Shown piece by piece: positions 12,005 through 22,879 of a DNA stretch of 64,000 nucleotides. Position 1 is the stretch's first letter; the number at the start of each line of letters is the position of its first letter. The notes below the pieces were generated by a model. It was given only the letters and a program-made list of their open reading frames with translations. It was not told the DNA's origin and searched no databases. Source of the stretch: Pleodorina starrii (Eukaryota > Chlorophyta > Chlorophyceae > Chlamydomonadales > Volvocaceae); the NCBI GenBank assembly GCA_030267565.1, contig BRXU01000002.1, positions 5,889,501-5,953,500 of the forward strand, written 5' to 3'. The translations under genes and the position numbers were made by a program.

Positions 12005-15000
12005 CCCTGCCTGAACGCGTCGTATTATCTGACATACTGTGAGAACCATCCCTGAACAGTCTGCCTGCATGATTCCGTCAGGGCACGCGTCAGCGGTCTG
12101 GCCCCTGGGCTGAAGGCACGCCTTGAGTGTGCTGCCGACTGATCCCACCGCGACCGCCGGCACGAACGCCAAGCCACCCTCGCGCCGCTTACCCTGCCTG
12201 AACGCGTCGTATTATCTGACATACTGTGAGAACCATCCCTGAACAGTCTGCCTGCATGATTCCGTCAGGGCACGCGTCAGCGGTCTGGCCCCTGGGCTGA
12301 AGGCACGCCTTGAGTGTGCTGCCGACTGATCCCACCGCGACCGCCGGCACGAACGCCAAGCCACCCTCGCGCCGCTTACCCTGCCTGAACGCGTCGTATT
12401 ATCTGACATACTGTGAGAACCATCCCTGAACAGTCTGCCTGTATGATTCCGTCAGGGCACGCGTCAGCGGTCTGGCCCCTGGGCTGAAGGCACGCCTTGA
12501 GTGTGCTGCCGACTGATCCCACCGCGACCGCCGGCACGAACGCCAAGCCACCCTCGCGCCGCTTACCCTGCCTGAACGCGTCGTATTATCTGACATACTG
12601 TGAGAACCATCCCTGAACAGTCTGCCTGCATGATTCCGTCAGGGCACGCGTCAGCGGTCTGGCCCCTGGGCTGAAGGCACGCCTTGAGTGTGCTGCCGAC
12701 TGATCCCACCGCGACCGCCGGCACGAACGCCAAGCCACCCTCGCGCCGCTTACCCTGCCTGAACGCGTCGTATTATCTGACATACTGTGAGAACCATCCC
12801 TGAACAGTCTGCCTGTATGATTCCGTCAGGGAACGCGTCAGCGGTCTGGCCCCTGGGCTGAAGGCACGCCTTGAGTGTGCTGCCGACTGATCCCACCGCG
12901 ACCGCCGGCACGAACGCCAAGCCACCCTCGCGCCGCTTACCCTGCCTGAACGCGTCGTATTATCTGACATACTGTGAGAACCATCCCTGAACAGTCTGCC
13001 TGTATGATTTAAACGACTTTTTTTTAAGAAATTTTCAGAAATTGAATCCCTGAAAACGCGTTTTCCATCATCCAATTTGTGTAATATCTATAAACTTAAT
13101 AATTTTGAGAGAGCTGGAGAAGGCATGATTTTGCTGGAACTTACCCTAACTGTACTCGTCGCTGAAATACATGGTAATCCAAGCAAGTAAGGTCATTCTC
13201 CAGCGTAATTTAGTTCGGCATATGCAGGGGGACTTAGGGTAAGTAATGTTGACGTTATGGAACCAGTTCCAAATTGAACAGATAGTCAGAATCCTAGCAG
13301 CAGAATTACTGAGCTATCACGAACATGCTTTCAAATGTACTTACATTTGGATTAATATTGGATGTCTGCGCCACGGTGCATGGCATGTCTGTCCATTGAC
13401 TTCTTTCACTGGAAACTGTTATCGAAGGTTGTAGTTTGTCGTTCAGAGACATACTAGCGACAGAAAACATGCTTATAGCAGGGTGCTCGTCAAGCACAGC
13501 AAGGGCTGACTGACAAAATCGAAATCATGAAAAAGACAGAACAGAAATCACTAAAAGCCAGTTGTTGATTATTATGCGTCAGTTATACTAACGCCCAAGT
13601 ATGATATGAGCATAATTTGTGAGTCTGTGCATCAGGAAGGTCTGTTTACAAACATGACAGCTCAGTACGACCTCTGGGCCCTGATTTGCAAACCAAGCAA
13701 TCCGTGACCCTGAGTTCAATGAAAAGAAGGCTATATACTTTAAACCCTTATGATGACAGTTGTCGCATGGCGAATCAGAGCCCCCCAATGAATCCCCTAA
13801 CCAGCAGTCGTGCGTCGCGCACCCTTAGGCCGATATCTCTTCGCCCCGGCCTTCGCCTGGCCAACCGCGGCCCTCAAATTATACCTACATGTATACCGGA
13901 GCCGAAGATATGCCGTCTGCGGCTTGGTTAGCCCGGGTTGATAGAGGCATTCGCGTGTCTCTCGCCGCCGCTCTCCAGCTGCAGTCATTCGGTGGGTCGC
14001 CGCATGGAGAGCTGCAGCCTGACGACACGGGACGGCTCCTTTGGATCGGCGGCCAGCGGCAGCCGCGGCGGCATGGTGGGGGTCAGGCCGGGTGAGGGGA
14101 TGGCGCAGCTGCAGCCTGACGGAAACGGGGGCTGGGACTTGGCGAGCGGCGATGGGCCATTGCCTTCCATTCAGCAACAGCAGCTGCTGCTGCACTCGAA
14201 GGCTCTCGCCGCCGATCTCCAGCCACAGTCATTCGGTGGGTCGCCGCATGGAGAGCTGTAGCCTGACGACGCGGGACGGCTCCTTTGGATCGGCGGCCAG
14301 CGGCAGCGGCGGCGGCATGGTGGGGGTCGGGCCGGGTGAGGGGATGGCGCAGCTGCAGCCTGACGGCAACGGGGGCTGGGACTTGGCGAGCGGCGATGGG
14401 CCATTGCCTTCCATTCAGCAACAGCAGCTGCTGCTGCACTCGAAGGCTCTCGCCGCCGATCTCCAGCCACAGTCATTCGGTGGGTCGCCGCATGGAGAGC
14501 TGTAGCCTGACGACGCGGGACGGCTCCTTTGGATCGGCGGCCAGCGGCAGCGGCGGCGGCATGGTGGGGGTCGGGCCGGGTGCGCAGCTGCCATTGCCTT
14601 CCTTTCAGGCCTGCTACCAGCGCGGCCGGTAAGCGTGGCGACGGGCGGGCACAGGAGCCGATGCGCCACGCTTTCGGCTGCTATCAGGGAGGTTCGTGTG
14701 AATGGGGCCTGAGCCGCGTGCTGGCAGCTGCAGTTGCTGGCGGGTGTGGTGGCTCTGCTTGCCCTTGACGAGGGGCTGGGGTGAAATCGGTTCACCCGTG
14801 GCCCTTTGGCTTGTGTTCCGGTGTTTTTCAACACCTTAATAAGGATATGCATGTCTACCATGGAGTCTAGACACTGGCCGGATCTCGGGTCAGGCGTGCG
14901 GGGTGTTTGGTAAGGCGCATAGAAATCCGGGCACCCGTCAAGGGCGGGGATGGGGTGCCAGCCCCATGCTCCCACACCCCCTGGTTTCGACACCCCTCGC

Positions 15001-15023
15001 GCATACTTCGATGCACCCGCGTA
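12005..15023. repeat. Macrosatellite unit 5
   Basis: The unit is 3019 bp: six 187-bp copies (12005, 12192, 12379, 12566, 12753, 12940), the AT-rich module at about 13010-13805, and a GC-rich module with three 244-bp copies (14041, 14285, 14529). It is two 187-bp copies longer than units 2 and 3. Confidence 0.93.
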
Positions 15024-15834
15024 CCCTGCCTGAACGCGTCGTATTATCTGACATACTGTGAGAACCATCCCTGAACAGTCTGCCTGCATGATTCCGTCAG
15101 GGCACGCGTCAGCGGTCTGGCCCCTGGGCTGAAGGCACGCCTTGAGTGTGCTGCCGACTGATCCCACCGCGACCGCCGGCACGAACGCCAAGCCACCCTC
15201 GCGCCGCTTACCCTGCCTGAACGCGTCGTATTATCTGACATACTGTGAGAACCATCCCTGAACAGTCTGCCTGCATGATTCCGTCAGGGCACGCGTCAGC
15301 GGTCTGGCCCCTGGGCTGAAGGCACGCCTTGAGTGTGCTGCCGACTGATCCCACCGCGACCGCCGGCACGAACGCCAAGCCACCCTCGCGCCGCTTACCC
15401 TGCCTGAACGCGTCGTATTATCTGACATACTGTGAGAACCATCCCTGAACAGTCTGCCTGTATGATTCCGTCAGGGAACGCGTCAGCGGTCTGGCCCCTG
15501 GGCTGAAGGCACGCCTTGAGTGTGCTGCCGACTGATCCCACCGCGACCGCCGGCACGAACGCCAAGCCACCCTCGCGCCGCTTACCCTGCCTGAACGCGT
15601 CGTATTATCTGACATACTGTGAGAACCATCCCTGAACAGTCTGCCTGTATGATTCCGTCAGGGAACGCGTCAGCGGTCTGGCCCCTGGGCTGAAGGCACG
15701 CCTTGAGTGTGCTGCCGACTGATCCCACCGCGACCGCCGGCACGAACGCCAAGCCACCCTCGCGCCGCTTACCCTGCCTGAACGCGTCGTATTATCTGAC
15801 ATACTGTGAGAACCATCCCTGAACAGTCTGCCTG
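15024..15834. repeat. Terminal 187-bp repeat array
   Basis: Copies start at 15024, 15211, 15398, 15585 and 15772; the last is cut after about 63 bp. No AT-rich module follows, so this is the right edge of the macrosatellite. From 15835 to about 15930 the sequence keeps a diverged copy of the rest of the repeat, then diverges fully. Confidence 0.93.
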
Positions 15835-16096
15835 CACGTCAGGGCACGCCTTGGGTGTGCTGCCAACTGATCCCGCCGCGCCCTTGCGTGGGCATTCGTC
15901 CGGCCAGCCGTTGCCCTCAAATTATCCCTACATGGGGAGGGGTCCGGGGGGGGGGGCGGGGGTAAGTGCCGTGTGCAAACCCACCAAAACCCACTGACCG
16001 GTTCCCCCACCGATCACACCGCTCTGCCCCAGCCGCGGCCCCAGCCGCGGTCTCGCGTGCGTGCCCCCCATTCAACTAATGTCACTTTGTACGCAC
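15835..16096. other. Macrosatellite edge, no gene seen
   Basis: A diverged stretch of the 187-bp repeat is followed by a long poly-G run near 15946-15960 and the repeated motif CCCCAGCCGCGG. The end of the minus-strand open frame described next (16014-16096) probably lies in an intron. No coding or RNA signal is visible. Confidence 0.6.
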
Positions 16097-16589
16097 CTTC
16101 TCCTTGGCACTTGTAGCGCTTGCAAAGCGCGTATACATCTCCCTCATGCCCCACCAACTGCTTGCACTGTTGGGACCAACCATTGCTCACGACCTTGTCA
16201 CTCCCGCATCGCGGGCACTTTGGCTTACTGCAACCGTAGTACTCAGGGTCCAACAAGGGGACGCGTGTGTTTCCGAGTGCAACCTGATGCTGAACCGCCA
16301 AGATGCGGGGCGGGGATGGAGCAGAGGCGCTCGATTGCTTGTAGTAAGTGTCTGAAACTGACCCAAAGAACAACTTCTTAATAGTCTGCTCAGTTTTAAT
16401 GGCGCCCTTTCCAACGGCGAAAGCAATGTCCTTCGCAGCCCACTCTCCTTGAACGCCGTCCAAGTACACAGTGTCGTGGTGTAGCACAAAAACTATACTG
16501 CTATTGTTTTGTCCTGAGCAAGTAATCTGATAACCGCCGGAAGACAACTTGTGAACTTTTGGTTCGTCCTTAAGGATGGCTTGCGACAT
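16097..16589 (-). CDS. Zinc-ribbon exon, probably transposase-derived
   Basis: The open frame starts at ATG 16589 and encodes about 164 residues before a good splice donor (AGAAG then GTGCGT at 16096-16091). Without splicing it stays open to 16014. The C-terminal part has CPRCGS, then VVSNGW, then KRYKCQG. This CxxC...NGW...RYxC pattern resembles the zinc-binding region (DUF6729-like) found next to KDZ-type transposases. The fourth metal ligand would then lie in the next exon. No downstream catalytic exon was found before the macrosatellite, so the gene appears truncated. The N-terminal 100 residues are unrecognised. The assignment is a motif-level inference; a host zinc-finger gene remains possible. 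Confidence 0.45.
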
Positions 16590-16744
16590 TATTACTCAAA
16601 ATGTTCCGCCATTGGCTTAAGTAAATGATCTTAACTAAATGTCGAATGCGACTATGCAAAACGTTCACCGCGCTGTGACCGTACATGCCTGCGTACTGTG
16701 TGTTCAGAGGCTGTACACTCAAATTACATGACCGTACGGGGCTG

Positions 16745-16794
16745 AATTTGCGCTAATTGGCCGAATTTCCCCGCGGCGCAAATTAGCGCAAATT
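16745..16794. repeat. 14-bp perfect inverted repeat (hairpin)
   Basis: AATTTGCGCTAATT at 16745-16758 is the exact reverse complement of AATTAGCGCAAATT at 16781-16794. The spacer is 22 bp and GC-rich. AT-rich arms stand out in this GC-rich setting. Confidence 0.75.
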
Positions 16795-17242
16795 GACCCT
16801 ACAGAACCGAAAAAGTCCCCTGATAATAACACACATCGAAATATATAAGGGAGATGTTGTCATGCGTGGCCATTGCCATGTCCACTAAGAGCAGACCTTG
16901 GACAAGGGCAATGATAGTTGGGAACGTGCGGGACAGCGAAACGGGTAGTACTGTTATGTAACGTGTATGCATACAAGAATGGTAACAGAGGGCACACAAA
17001 CGGCCGGGCAGGGCAGGGCTGGGCGACATCTTGGCCCTCGTGACTACCAAAACGGCAACGGCCGCCAACGACCATCACAAGAGCACAGCACGTTCCAGTA
17101 TCGCAACACCATAAGTGCGTCCGCGAACTGTCACTGGCCGACCTCTTCGGCCGCGGCAAACGTGAAATAATGCAAAATACCTAGATAGGATAGGCCGTCA
17201 TGGCTGAAAACGGACGGGCGCGGACCTCCGCGCCCCAACGAC

Positions 17243-17281
17243 TGTTGTAAACTACGGGATGGCAGCCAGTAGTTTACAACA
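17243..17281. repeat. 13-bp perfect inverted repeat (hairpin)
   Basis: TGTTGTAAACTAC at 17243-17255 pairs perfectly with GTAGTTTACAACA at 17269-17281 around a 13-nt loop. Imperfect pairing continues outward through the AACG motifs on either side. Confidence 0.75.
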
Positions 17282-17349
17282 ACGACGTTCAAATGGACAG
17301 GCGACAGTTCGGCAACTCGCTCACAGCCACATCGGCCCCAGGCTGAGAG

Positions 17350-20010
17350 ATAATATATTGACACCGAGGAGTTGAAGGGATGGCTTCCGGCGGGCGCCCA
17401 GCTCTTCCTCGACGGAGCAGGACTTCGTCACATTCGAAATCACTTAACCGCCCGGCTCCGGCCCCGCGGACATACACTCCCAGCTGTTTGGGCCGCTTGG
17501 CAAGGCCCTCACGGGCACACTACACGTGTTGGTACAGCCTGAGGAGGCTGGGCCCGCGCTTGGGCCGCGGACGGATCAGCACGTGCCCCCAACGGAAGCT
17601 CCCCAGCAGCACCACACGCAGTACAAGAGACCAGTGTTCTGCTCCGGAAAGGCGGGCTGGCACAGCTCTCCACCTCGCCAGCAGTCAAGCGGGGACGCCT
17701 TCAGCTGGGACCAGTCCGACTCCTACCCAGCGACCCGGCAGTGGAAGTGCAGCTGCCCATCACAAATCTGCACAAGATAGAGCGCCCCGTGTGGGAAATC
17801 AAGGGCGTTCACGTCAGCCTAGATCCTTGCGCCATCCCCGAGTTCCTCGCGATGTCCTCGTCCACCCCGCGGCGCACATGAGACAAGACGGGGTTCCAGA
17901 AGCCGGCGCCTCACCTGGACATACAGGCTCACGCCCAAAGATCGGGGGGGGGCATTCACTATGCCTTGCAAACGGCCGCCACGGACGGAGCTGGCGCGCC
18001 AGATGCAGCAGCTGCAGCAGTTGCAATAGCAACACCAATCCGCCCAGACCGCAGCTGCCCCGGCCCAGCCAGGCCCCTCGAGCGGGGTGCCGCCACCGTA
18101 AGCAGCGGCCGTACAGCGGACCAGATAGATGGGGCCCGGAGCCCGAGGTGGGAGCAAGAATACAGCACGCACCCATGGGGGCGGGCATCACGCCCGGCAT
18201 GACCCCACGCATTCCACCCCCACCCACGCCTCTGGCATCAGCCAACATCACTGCCACTGCAGCCGGAGCAGACACATGGGCCGCCATAGCGGCCGCGGCA
18301 CACAGGCTCCCCAACTCCATGTGGGCAAACCAGGCAGCTGCTGCAGCCAGGGCCCCACCGGTCACCGTGACTGTAAGTAGTACAACGACTTACCCCCAGC
18401 AGGCCCTGCCGCCGCAGCAGGCCCCACCGCCACCGCGGACACAGCCGCCACTGCGGGCGCCATCCCTGCCTCGGGCCCCGCCATCGAGGCAGGCCCCACC
18501 CACCAGCCCCACAGCTGCAGGCCCAGCCACCGGTGCAGGCCCAAATGCAACGGCTGCCGACCCCGCCGCCGCCGCAGGCCCAGCCACGGATACAAACCCC
18601 ACCACCGTCACCGACTTAACAGCAGCAGCTGCCATCGGCCCCACAGCCGGACCCCACGATGGTGGCAACCCAACAGGGTTGCAGGTACAGGCGACTCCAT
18701 GCATGGCGACGAAACAGGACACCGACACCTGGATGGAGGCGGCCACCGCGTACGTCCACATCAGCGGTGCGGTGGCAGCAGTACCGCAGGAGCGAGAGCT
18801 ATCGGCCGCCGCAGCCGCTACAGCCCCCGCTTTCTGGTCCAAGTCAGGTCTTATGGGGGCAGGCAGCAGGCGAAAGGCTACCGGGGGCAAAGCCAGGCAG
18901 CGGCCGCAGCAGGAGCGCACACAGCCCGACCAGGGCGCAGCAGGCCCCGAGTCAAGCATCTGTCCGAAGAGGAGCGAGCCGAGTGGAACAAGGCGCAAAG
19001 AAAAAAAGGCCCTGGAGGCCCGCAGGAGGAACATGGAGGAGCGGAGGGCTCAGCAGGCAGCAGAGGAGGCCACGGCGCAGTTAACCGCAATGCTGGCGAC
19101 CGGCAGCCAGGCCAAGCCTTCGGACGGATCACAGATCCCCAGCCTGCAGCTGCAGGTGGCGGGTGCAGACTCCTCCACCGTCAAACCCTACACCCAGCAC
19201 GAAGTTGCCCAACGAGGCCGGCAGCAGCTGAGCCTTCCGCTCCTCGGGCCAGCATCAAGGAAGAACTGTCCCTCCACCACCCTCCAGGGAGCAGCCTGAC
19301 ACGCGTGGGCCCGTGAGCACCTCGACCCAGCCACGACCCCAGCCCCACTGCAGGACACGGACGACACCCTTGCAGCTCTGGGGGGCCTGCATAACGATAT
19401 CGGCCCGGCCTGGCTGGAGGCAGCAGCCTGTATGGTGGAGACCCAGTTACGGCAGCAGCGGCGGCAGCAGGTGGAGGCGGAAGGCCCCCAGCAGCAGCAA
19501 CTGCAACCGCCGGCACTGCCACCGCCAGACTGCGTGCAGGTGATGGCCATGATCGTCGGGCGACTGGGCGACTGCGCCTTCCCGGGGGAACGGATGCAGT
19601 GCCACTTCGCCGCCTGACGGTCAGCCAGGCGACACAACTGAAGGACGGGCCTGCCAGCGAGCGGCGAGTGGGTCTGATCACCGAGTTTGCGAGTTTGTGC
19701 GGGAGGCCCTGAGCACGCCGGAGAACCCGGCGTTGCCCGACCTCGCCACCGTCCTCAGCCGCTTACGGGCAACCCAGGCACGCCTGTGGCTTGGAGTGCG
19801 CTGGGAGAATGACAACATGGAGAGCACGTGGCGCCTTGCGGTGGACGGTGTGCCCCTGCCCGGCAACACGCACCCGGCCAACACGCACCTGGCCCTAAGC
19901 CGTGCGGGTGCGAGTGATATTGGGGTTGGGGGCGTCACCTTTCTGATCTGGGAAAGGGGTCGGCACTGGGAGAGGGCGTTCTCACCTTTGCATGGGCACT
20001 GGGTCTTTAC
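17350..20010 (+). pseudogene. Frame-broken coding remnant, probably a transposon ORF
   Basis: The longest single frame (ATG 17380 to 19299, 639 codons) is mostly low-complexity Pro/Ala/Gln/Thr. Protein-like stretches jump between frames. One around 17490-17560 reads LFGPLGKALTGTLHVLVQPE, and one near 17740-17850 contains PVWEIKGVHVSLDP. At about 18945-19060 a charged helix starts in one frame (LSEEERAEWNKAQRK) and continues in another (KALEARRRNMEERRAQQ), with the switch at a poly-A run near 19000. A fourth, at 19690-19890, contains ENDNMESTWRLAVDG after a small duplication of gagtttgc at about 19684-19699. This pattern fits one old ORF broken by several indels. I do not recognise the family. 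A real gene with unrecognised introns or sequencing indels is the alternative. Confidence 0.45.
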
Positions 20011-20455
20011 GGCTTTCCTTGGGGCGTGGTGCTGGGCAGCAGTGTACAGCTGTGGGTTGCGCTTGCTAGCACACCGATGCATGCACGCCAGTCATGCAAC
20101 ACCCCAACGGAGCGTACAGTACACTTGCAATCACGGTGCTTCCTTCGCCTGCCTCTCCTACTTCCGACTACCGCTCGCCAACTCTGATGGAGCCCGCTTT
20201 TTAGCTGCACGTTGTCGCGCGGACGTGGCGGATGTGTTGGGCCTTGCAAGCTTGCATCCGTGTTTAGGACGTGTTTTTGGAGCCATGCCTTGACCGCACA
20301 TGAACCTCCTGAATAAAGGGCAACTGACTACCCAGGACTACCTACCTCTCCCTATTTCCAATGCCTCGGCTAGTGCGTTGGTTCCACTGGTCCGCTACAC
20401 ACGGCCTGCTTACACCAAAAGCGGGACTGCCGGAGGCCCTTACTTGTGCGTCACC
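20011..20455. other. Spacer before the tandem gene array, no gene seen
   Basis: Unique sequence between the coding remnant and the first array unit. No open frame with recognisable features, RNA gene or repeat was found. Similarity to the later array units starts at about 20456 (gcagttgaaaa / cctccaaaacgctttgg motif). Confidence 0.5.
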
Positions 20456-21035
20456 AGCTCAGTTGAAAACCCTCCAAAACGCTTTGGTTGGGGATGGGAA
20501 AGCTTTTTTTGCGCGTTTGCTTGGGTGTGAAAGGGTTCTGGAGATTATCAGGCTTCGGGGCGGGCCTATGTATTTGGCAAAAGGAAAGGGATCCCTAGCT
20601 ACACAATATGCTTCAAGCATAAGTTTCAATTAGCTTCTACAAATTCTCAGTCCATTGCGTCCACACACGTGTCGCGGCAACCGGTTTTACCTCAACCTGC
20701 AAGCCGCAGACGCTTTGAGCTTAAAACACCATTATATGATATCAGAATATACCTTGAGAACAAAAGGAGGCAGTTCGTACGCACTTCCGCCTCGCCTTCC
20801 AACAGCGCTTGCAGCGCTTTGTCATCATCTTGTGGGCCTCCTTCCCGGTTGCGCGAGCAATAAACTTAAGCTCTTCTGAATCATTAACACAAGTACAAGA
20901 TACTCACTTGCTCGCAAACTGCCACTCTCTAATTCCTGCTCCTAGCTATTACGCCTTCACTTCCAAGTTTTCACTTACAACTTTTAGCTGTCCAGTCTTT
21001 TCCTGGCATCAAGCAGTCCAGCAATCCTTCCAAGC
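20456..21035 (+). promoter_or_regulatory. 5' flank of array gene copy 1
   Basis: This flank is conserved in all four units. It has a TTATATGA element at 20732-20739 (equivalents at 25533, 32323 and 39053), 304-310 bp upstream of the start codon. A second AT-rich stretch (CAGAATATA) follows it. If TTATATGA is a TATA box the 5' leader would be about 270 nt. The transcription start is not visible, so this remains a guess. Confidence 0.35.
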
Positions 21036-22753
21036 ATGTCGGGAGCAGACCTCATCACCGCAACTGCCGACTCCCACGCAAGCTCCCAGGGCGTCTACAC
21101 GATGGCGACGACTGCGGAGCACACCAGCACGGTGAGAAGGTTATTGCAGTGTCAGGCTTCCATTGATATCGCCATCTCTTGTGGAACTGCCATATGGTAA
21201 TACAGCTGCCTGGTTGCGGACTCGGTCACCCTGATGACATGCAGCAGTGCAGCGAAGTTCTGTATGTATGTCTCTTGCTTAAACCCATTTCTCTTTGACC
21301 ATACCGCAGACCGCCGACATGGCTTTGGGCTTTTCCGACGCGATGCCAGCGACGCCGAGGCTGGAGCGCTGCCCGTCGGTCACCGCCTCGGCCTCACGCC
21401 GCCGCGCCCTTGACCCCAGCCGGGAGTCGAGGAGCTTGACCGCCGCCGCAACCGCACTACTGCACAAATCAATCGCTGCCGGAGCCGATCCCGCAATCCT
21501 GCAAAGGTCTCTTGTGCTGCTGGAGGCTGTGTGCGCATCGGTCCAGCAGATGCGCGGCTCGCTGGGTCTGCCGGCGTCCATACGGGCGTCGTTTGAGCGC
21601 GTCTTTGGCGTCAGCCCTGAGGACTGGTTTGCGTCCGTGCCGGAGCCGGAGCTGAGCTCTTCGGAGCTGGCGGCGCTCAGCGAGCAGAAGGAGGCCATTG
21701 CGGAGAGCATCAGGGTGAGTGAGGCGACCCTGAACGCAGGCCGCCCAGCCGGATGACCGAATGTGTTGCTGTTGCTGTTGTTGTTGTTGTTGTTGTTGTG
21801 GTGGTGGGGGTGGTGGTTGTTACGGTGGGCCCCAGACTTCGGAAGAGGCTCGGGACTGTGTTTATGTGGTGTAGGGCTGGGACTGTACCGTCATGCACCT
21901 CTCTTGTGTGACTCGCTCGGTTGCACCGGCACCACAAAGCGACGCTTTGGCGCATGCGATAATCCATCTACGGCACTTGCTCTCAGCACCTCACCAAGAG
22001 TGCCCTGCGCCGTCGTTCCACTGTACCGTGCAGGCCCATGACTCCCAGAAGGCGGCACCGACGTGCTTGCCTGCCAAGGCCGCCGCGATGCACCGCTCCA
22101 TCACGACCCTTCGGGCCCTCTTCCACGTCCGCAAGTCGCTGAAGCTCCAGGTCTTGCGGGAGTCGCTGGCGCTTGTGTCCCAAGAGTCCTGCGACTGTGT
22201 TGGCGTGGAGGACTGCACCACCTACTTCAGCATCGTCGGGGCGCCCGAGCTCCAGCCCCAGCAGCCAGTCGTTCAGGATAGGAAGGCGTGCGAAGACTTG
22301 CGGGAGTCGCTGGCGCTCGTGTCCGGGCCCTGCGACTTTGTCAGCGCTGAGGACTGTGCGACCTTCTTCCGTGAGTACGGCACCGACGCGGCGCTCCTCA
22401 GAAGCAGCAGCAGCAGCAGCAGCTCCTGTGGAACCGACTCCAGTTCCCGAAACCTCGGCAGTGCTGCGGATGACAGCGCCTGTGCCGGCCCCAGCCCCAG
22501 CCCTAGCCCCAGCTCTGTCGTCTCCCCCTCGGCGGACAACACTTCCTGCTGCGCGGCGAGCAGCTTCCAGGGCGGGCTGAGCTGCTGCCCCGCCTCGGCG
22601 CCGGAGACCGCTGCTGAGGAGACCGAGGAGCCGACAGCGATGGCTGAGGCGACTGCCAAGGGCTGCCGATCCGGCGGCCTCAAGCGCAAGCTGCGCAAGC
22701 TGCTGCGGGGCGTGTTTGGGAGCTGCGTGGGGCACAGCGTGGACGCGTTGTAG
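21036..22753 (+). CDS. Array gene copy 1, unknown family, 3 exons, 406 aa
   Basis: Exons 21036-21131, 21310-21714 and 22034-22753 (96, 405, 720 nt) join in phase 0 with GT-AG introns. I do not recognise the protein. Exon 1 gives a 32-residue Ser/Thr/Ala-rich start (MSGADLITATADSHAS). Exon 2 is a helical-looking segment with RASFERVFGVSPEDWF. Exon 3 has two similar segments 48 residues apart (about 208-232 and 256-280; LRESLALVS...CD.V..EDC.T.F), a poly-Ser run, a Ser-Pro-rich linker, paired cysteines (SCCAAS, LSCCPAS) and a cationic amphipathic tail (LKRKLRKLLRGVFGSCVG). No signal peptide or membrane segment is obvious. Intron 2 has a (GTT)n expansion absent from the other copies. A TGTAA poly(A) motif lies at 23285-23289, 532 bp after the stop. 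Confidence 0.8.
21764..21800 (+). repeat. (GTT)n expansion in intron 2 of copy 1
   Basis: GTT repeats (interrupted by GCT early on) occur only in copy 1. The other copies have GTTACGGTATTGTTGTGGGG at the same place. Confidence 0.85.
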
Positions 22754-22844
22754 TGACAGCGGGGAGTGTGTGTGTATGTATTGCGGTGCTTCGTTCCGCG
22801 CTGAAGTAGGGTTGTCTTGGGGGTTCCCAGTGGGTTTCGGGCAA

Positions 22845-22879
22845 GGGGTTGGTTGGGTTGGGTTGGGTTTGGGTTAGGG
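22845..22879 (+). promoter_or_regulatory. Putative G-quadruplex tract in 3' UTR
   Basis: Five GGG runs are separated by TT, TT, TTT and TTA on the coding strand, 92 bp after the stop codon of copy 1. The same position is kept in copy 2 (about 27627-27661), in the chimeras, and in variant form in copies 3 and 4. The pattern also looks like degenerate telomere repeat. RNA folding is a prediction only. Confidence 0.5.

Larger units (their letters stand above)
1..15834. repeat. Macrosatellite array with two nested minisatellites
   Basis: Five consecutive units share the same order: a 187-bp tandem repeat, an AT-rich module of about 800 bp, and a GC-rich module containing 244-bp repeats. A further 187-bp array closes the block. 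Arrays start at 1, 1971, 4616, 7261, 12005 and 15024, so complete unit lengths are 2645, 2645, 4744 and 3019 bp. The differences are exact multiples of 187 and 244 bp plus one insertion. Every open frame in the block recurs with the repeats, runs over module junctions and shows no recognisable domain, so I annotate no genes here. Function is unknown; centromeric, subtelomeric or other heterochromatic satellite are all possible. The array continues to the left of the window. Confidence 0.95.
16590..17349. other. Spacer with two strong inverted repeats
   Basis: No coding signal is seen. Two hairpin-forming inverted repeats occur, at 16745-16794 and 17243-17281. A TATATAAG-like stretch lies near 16840 on the plus strand. 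The spacer separates a minus-strand zinc-ribbon exon from plus-strand coding debris, so it could be the middle or an end of a transposon. Confidence 0.5.
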
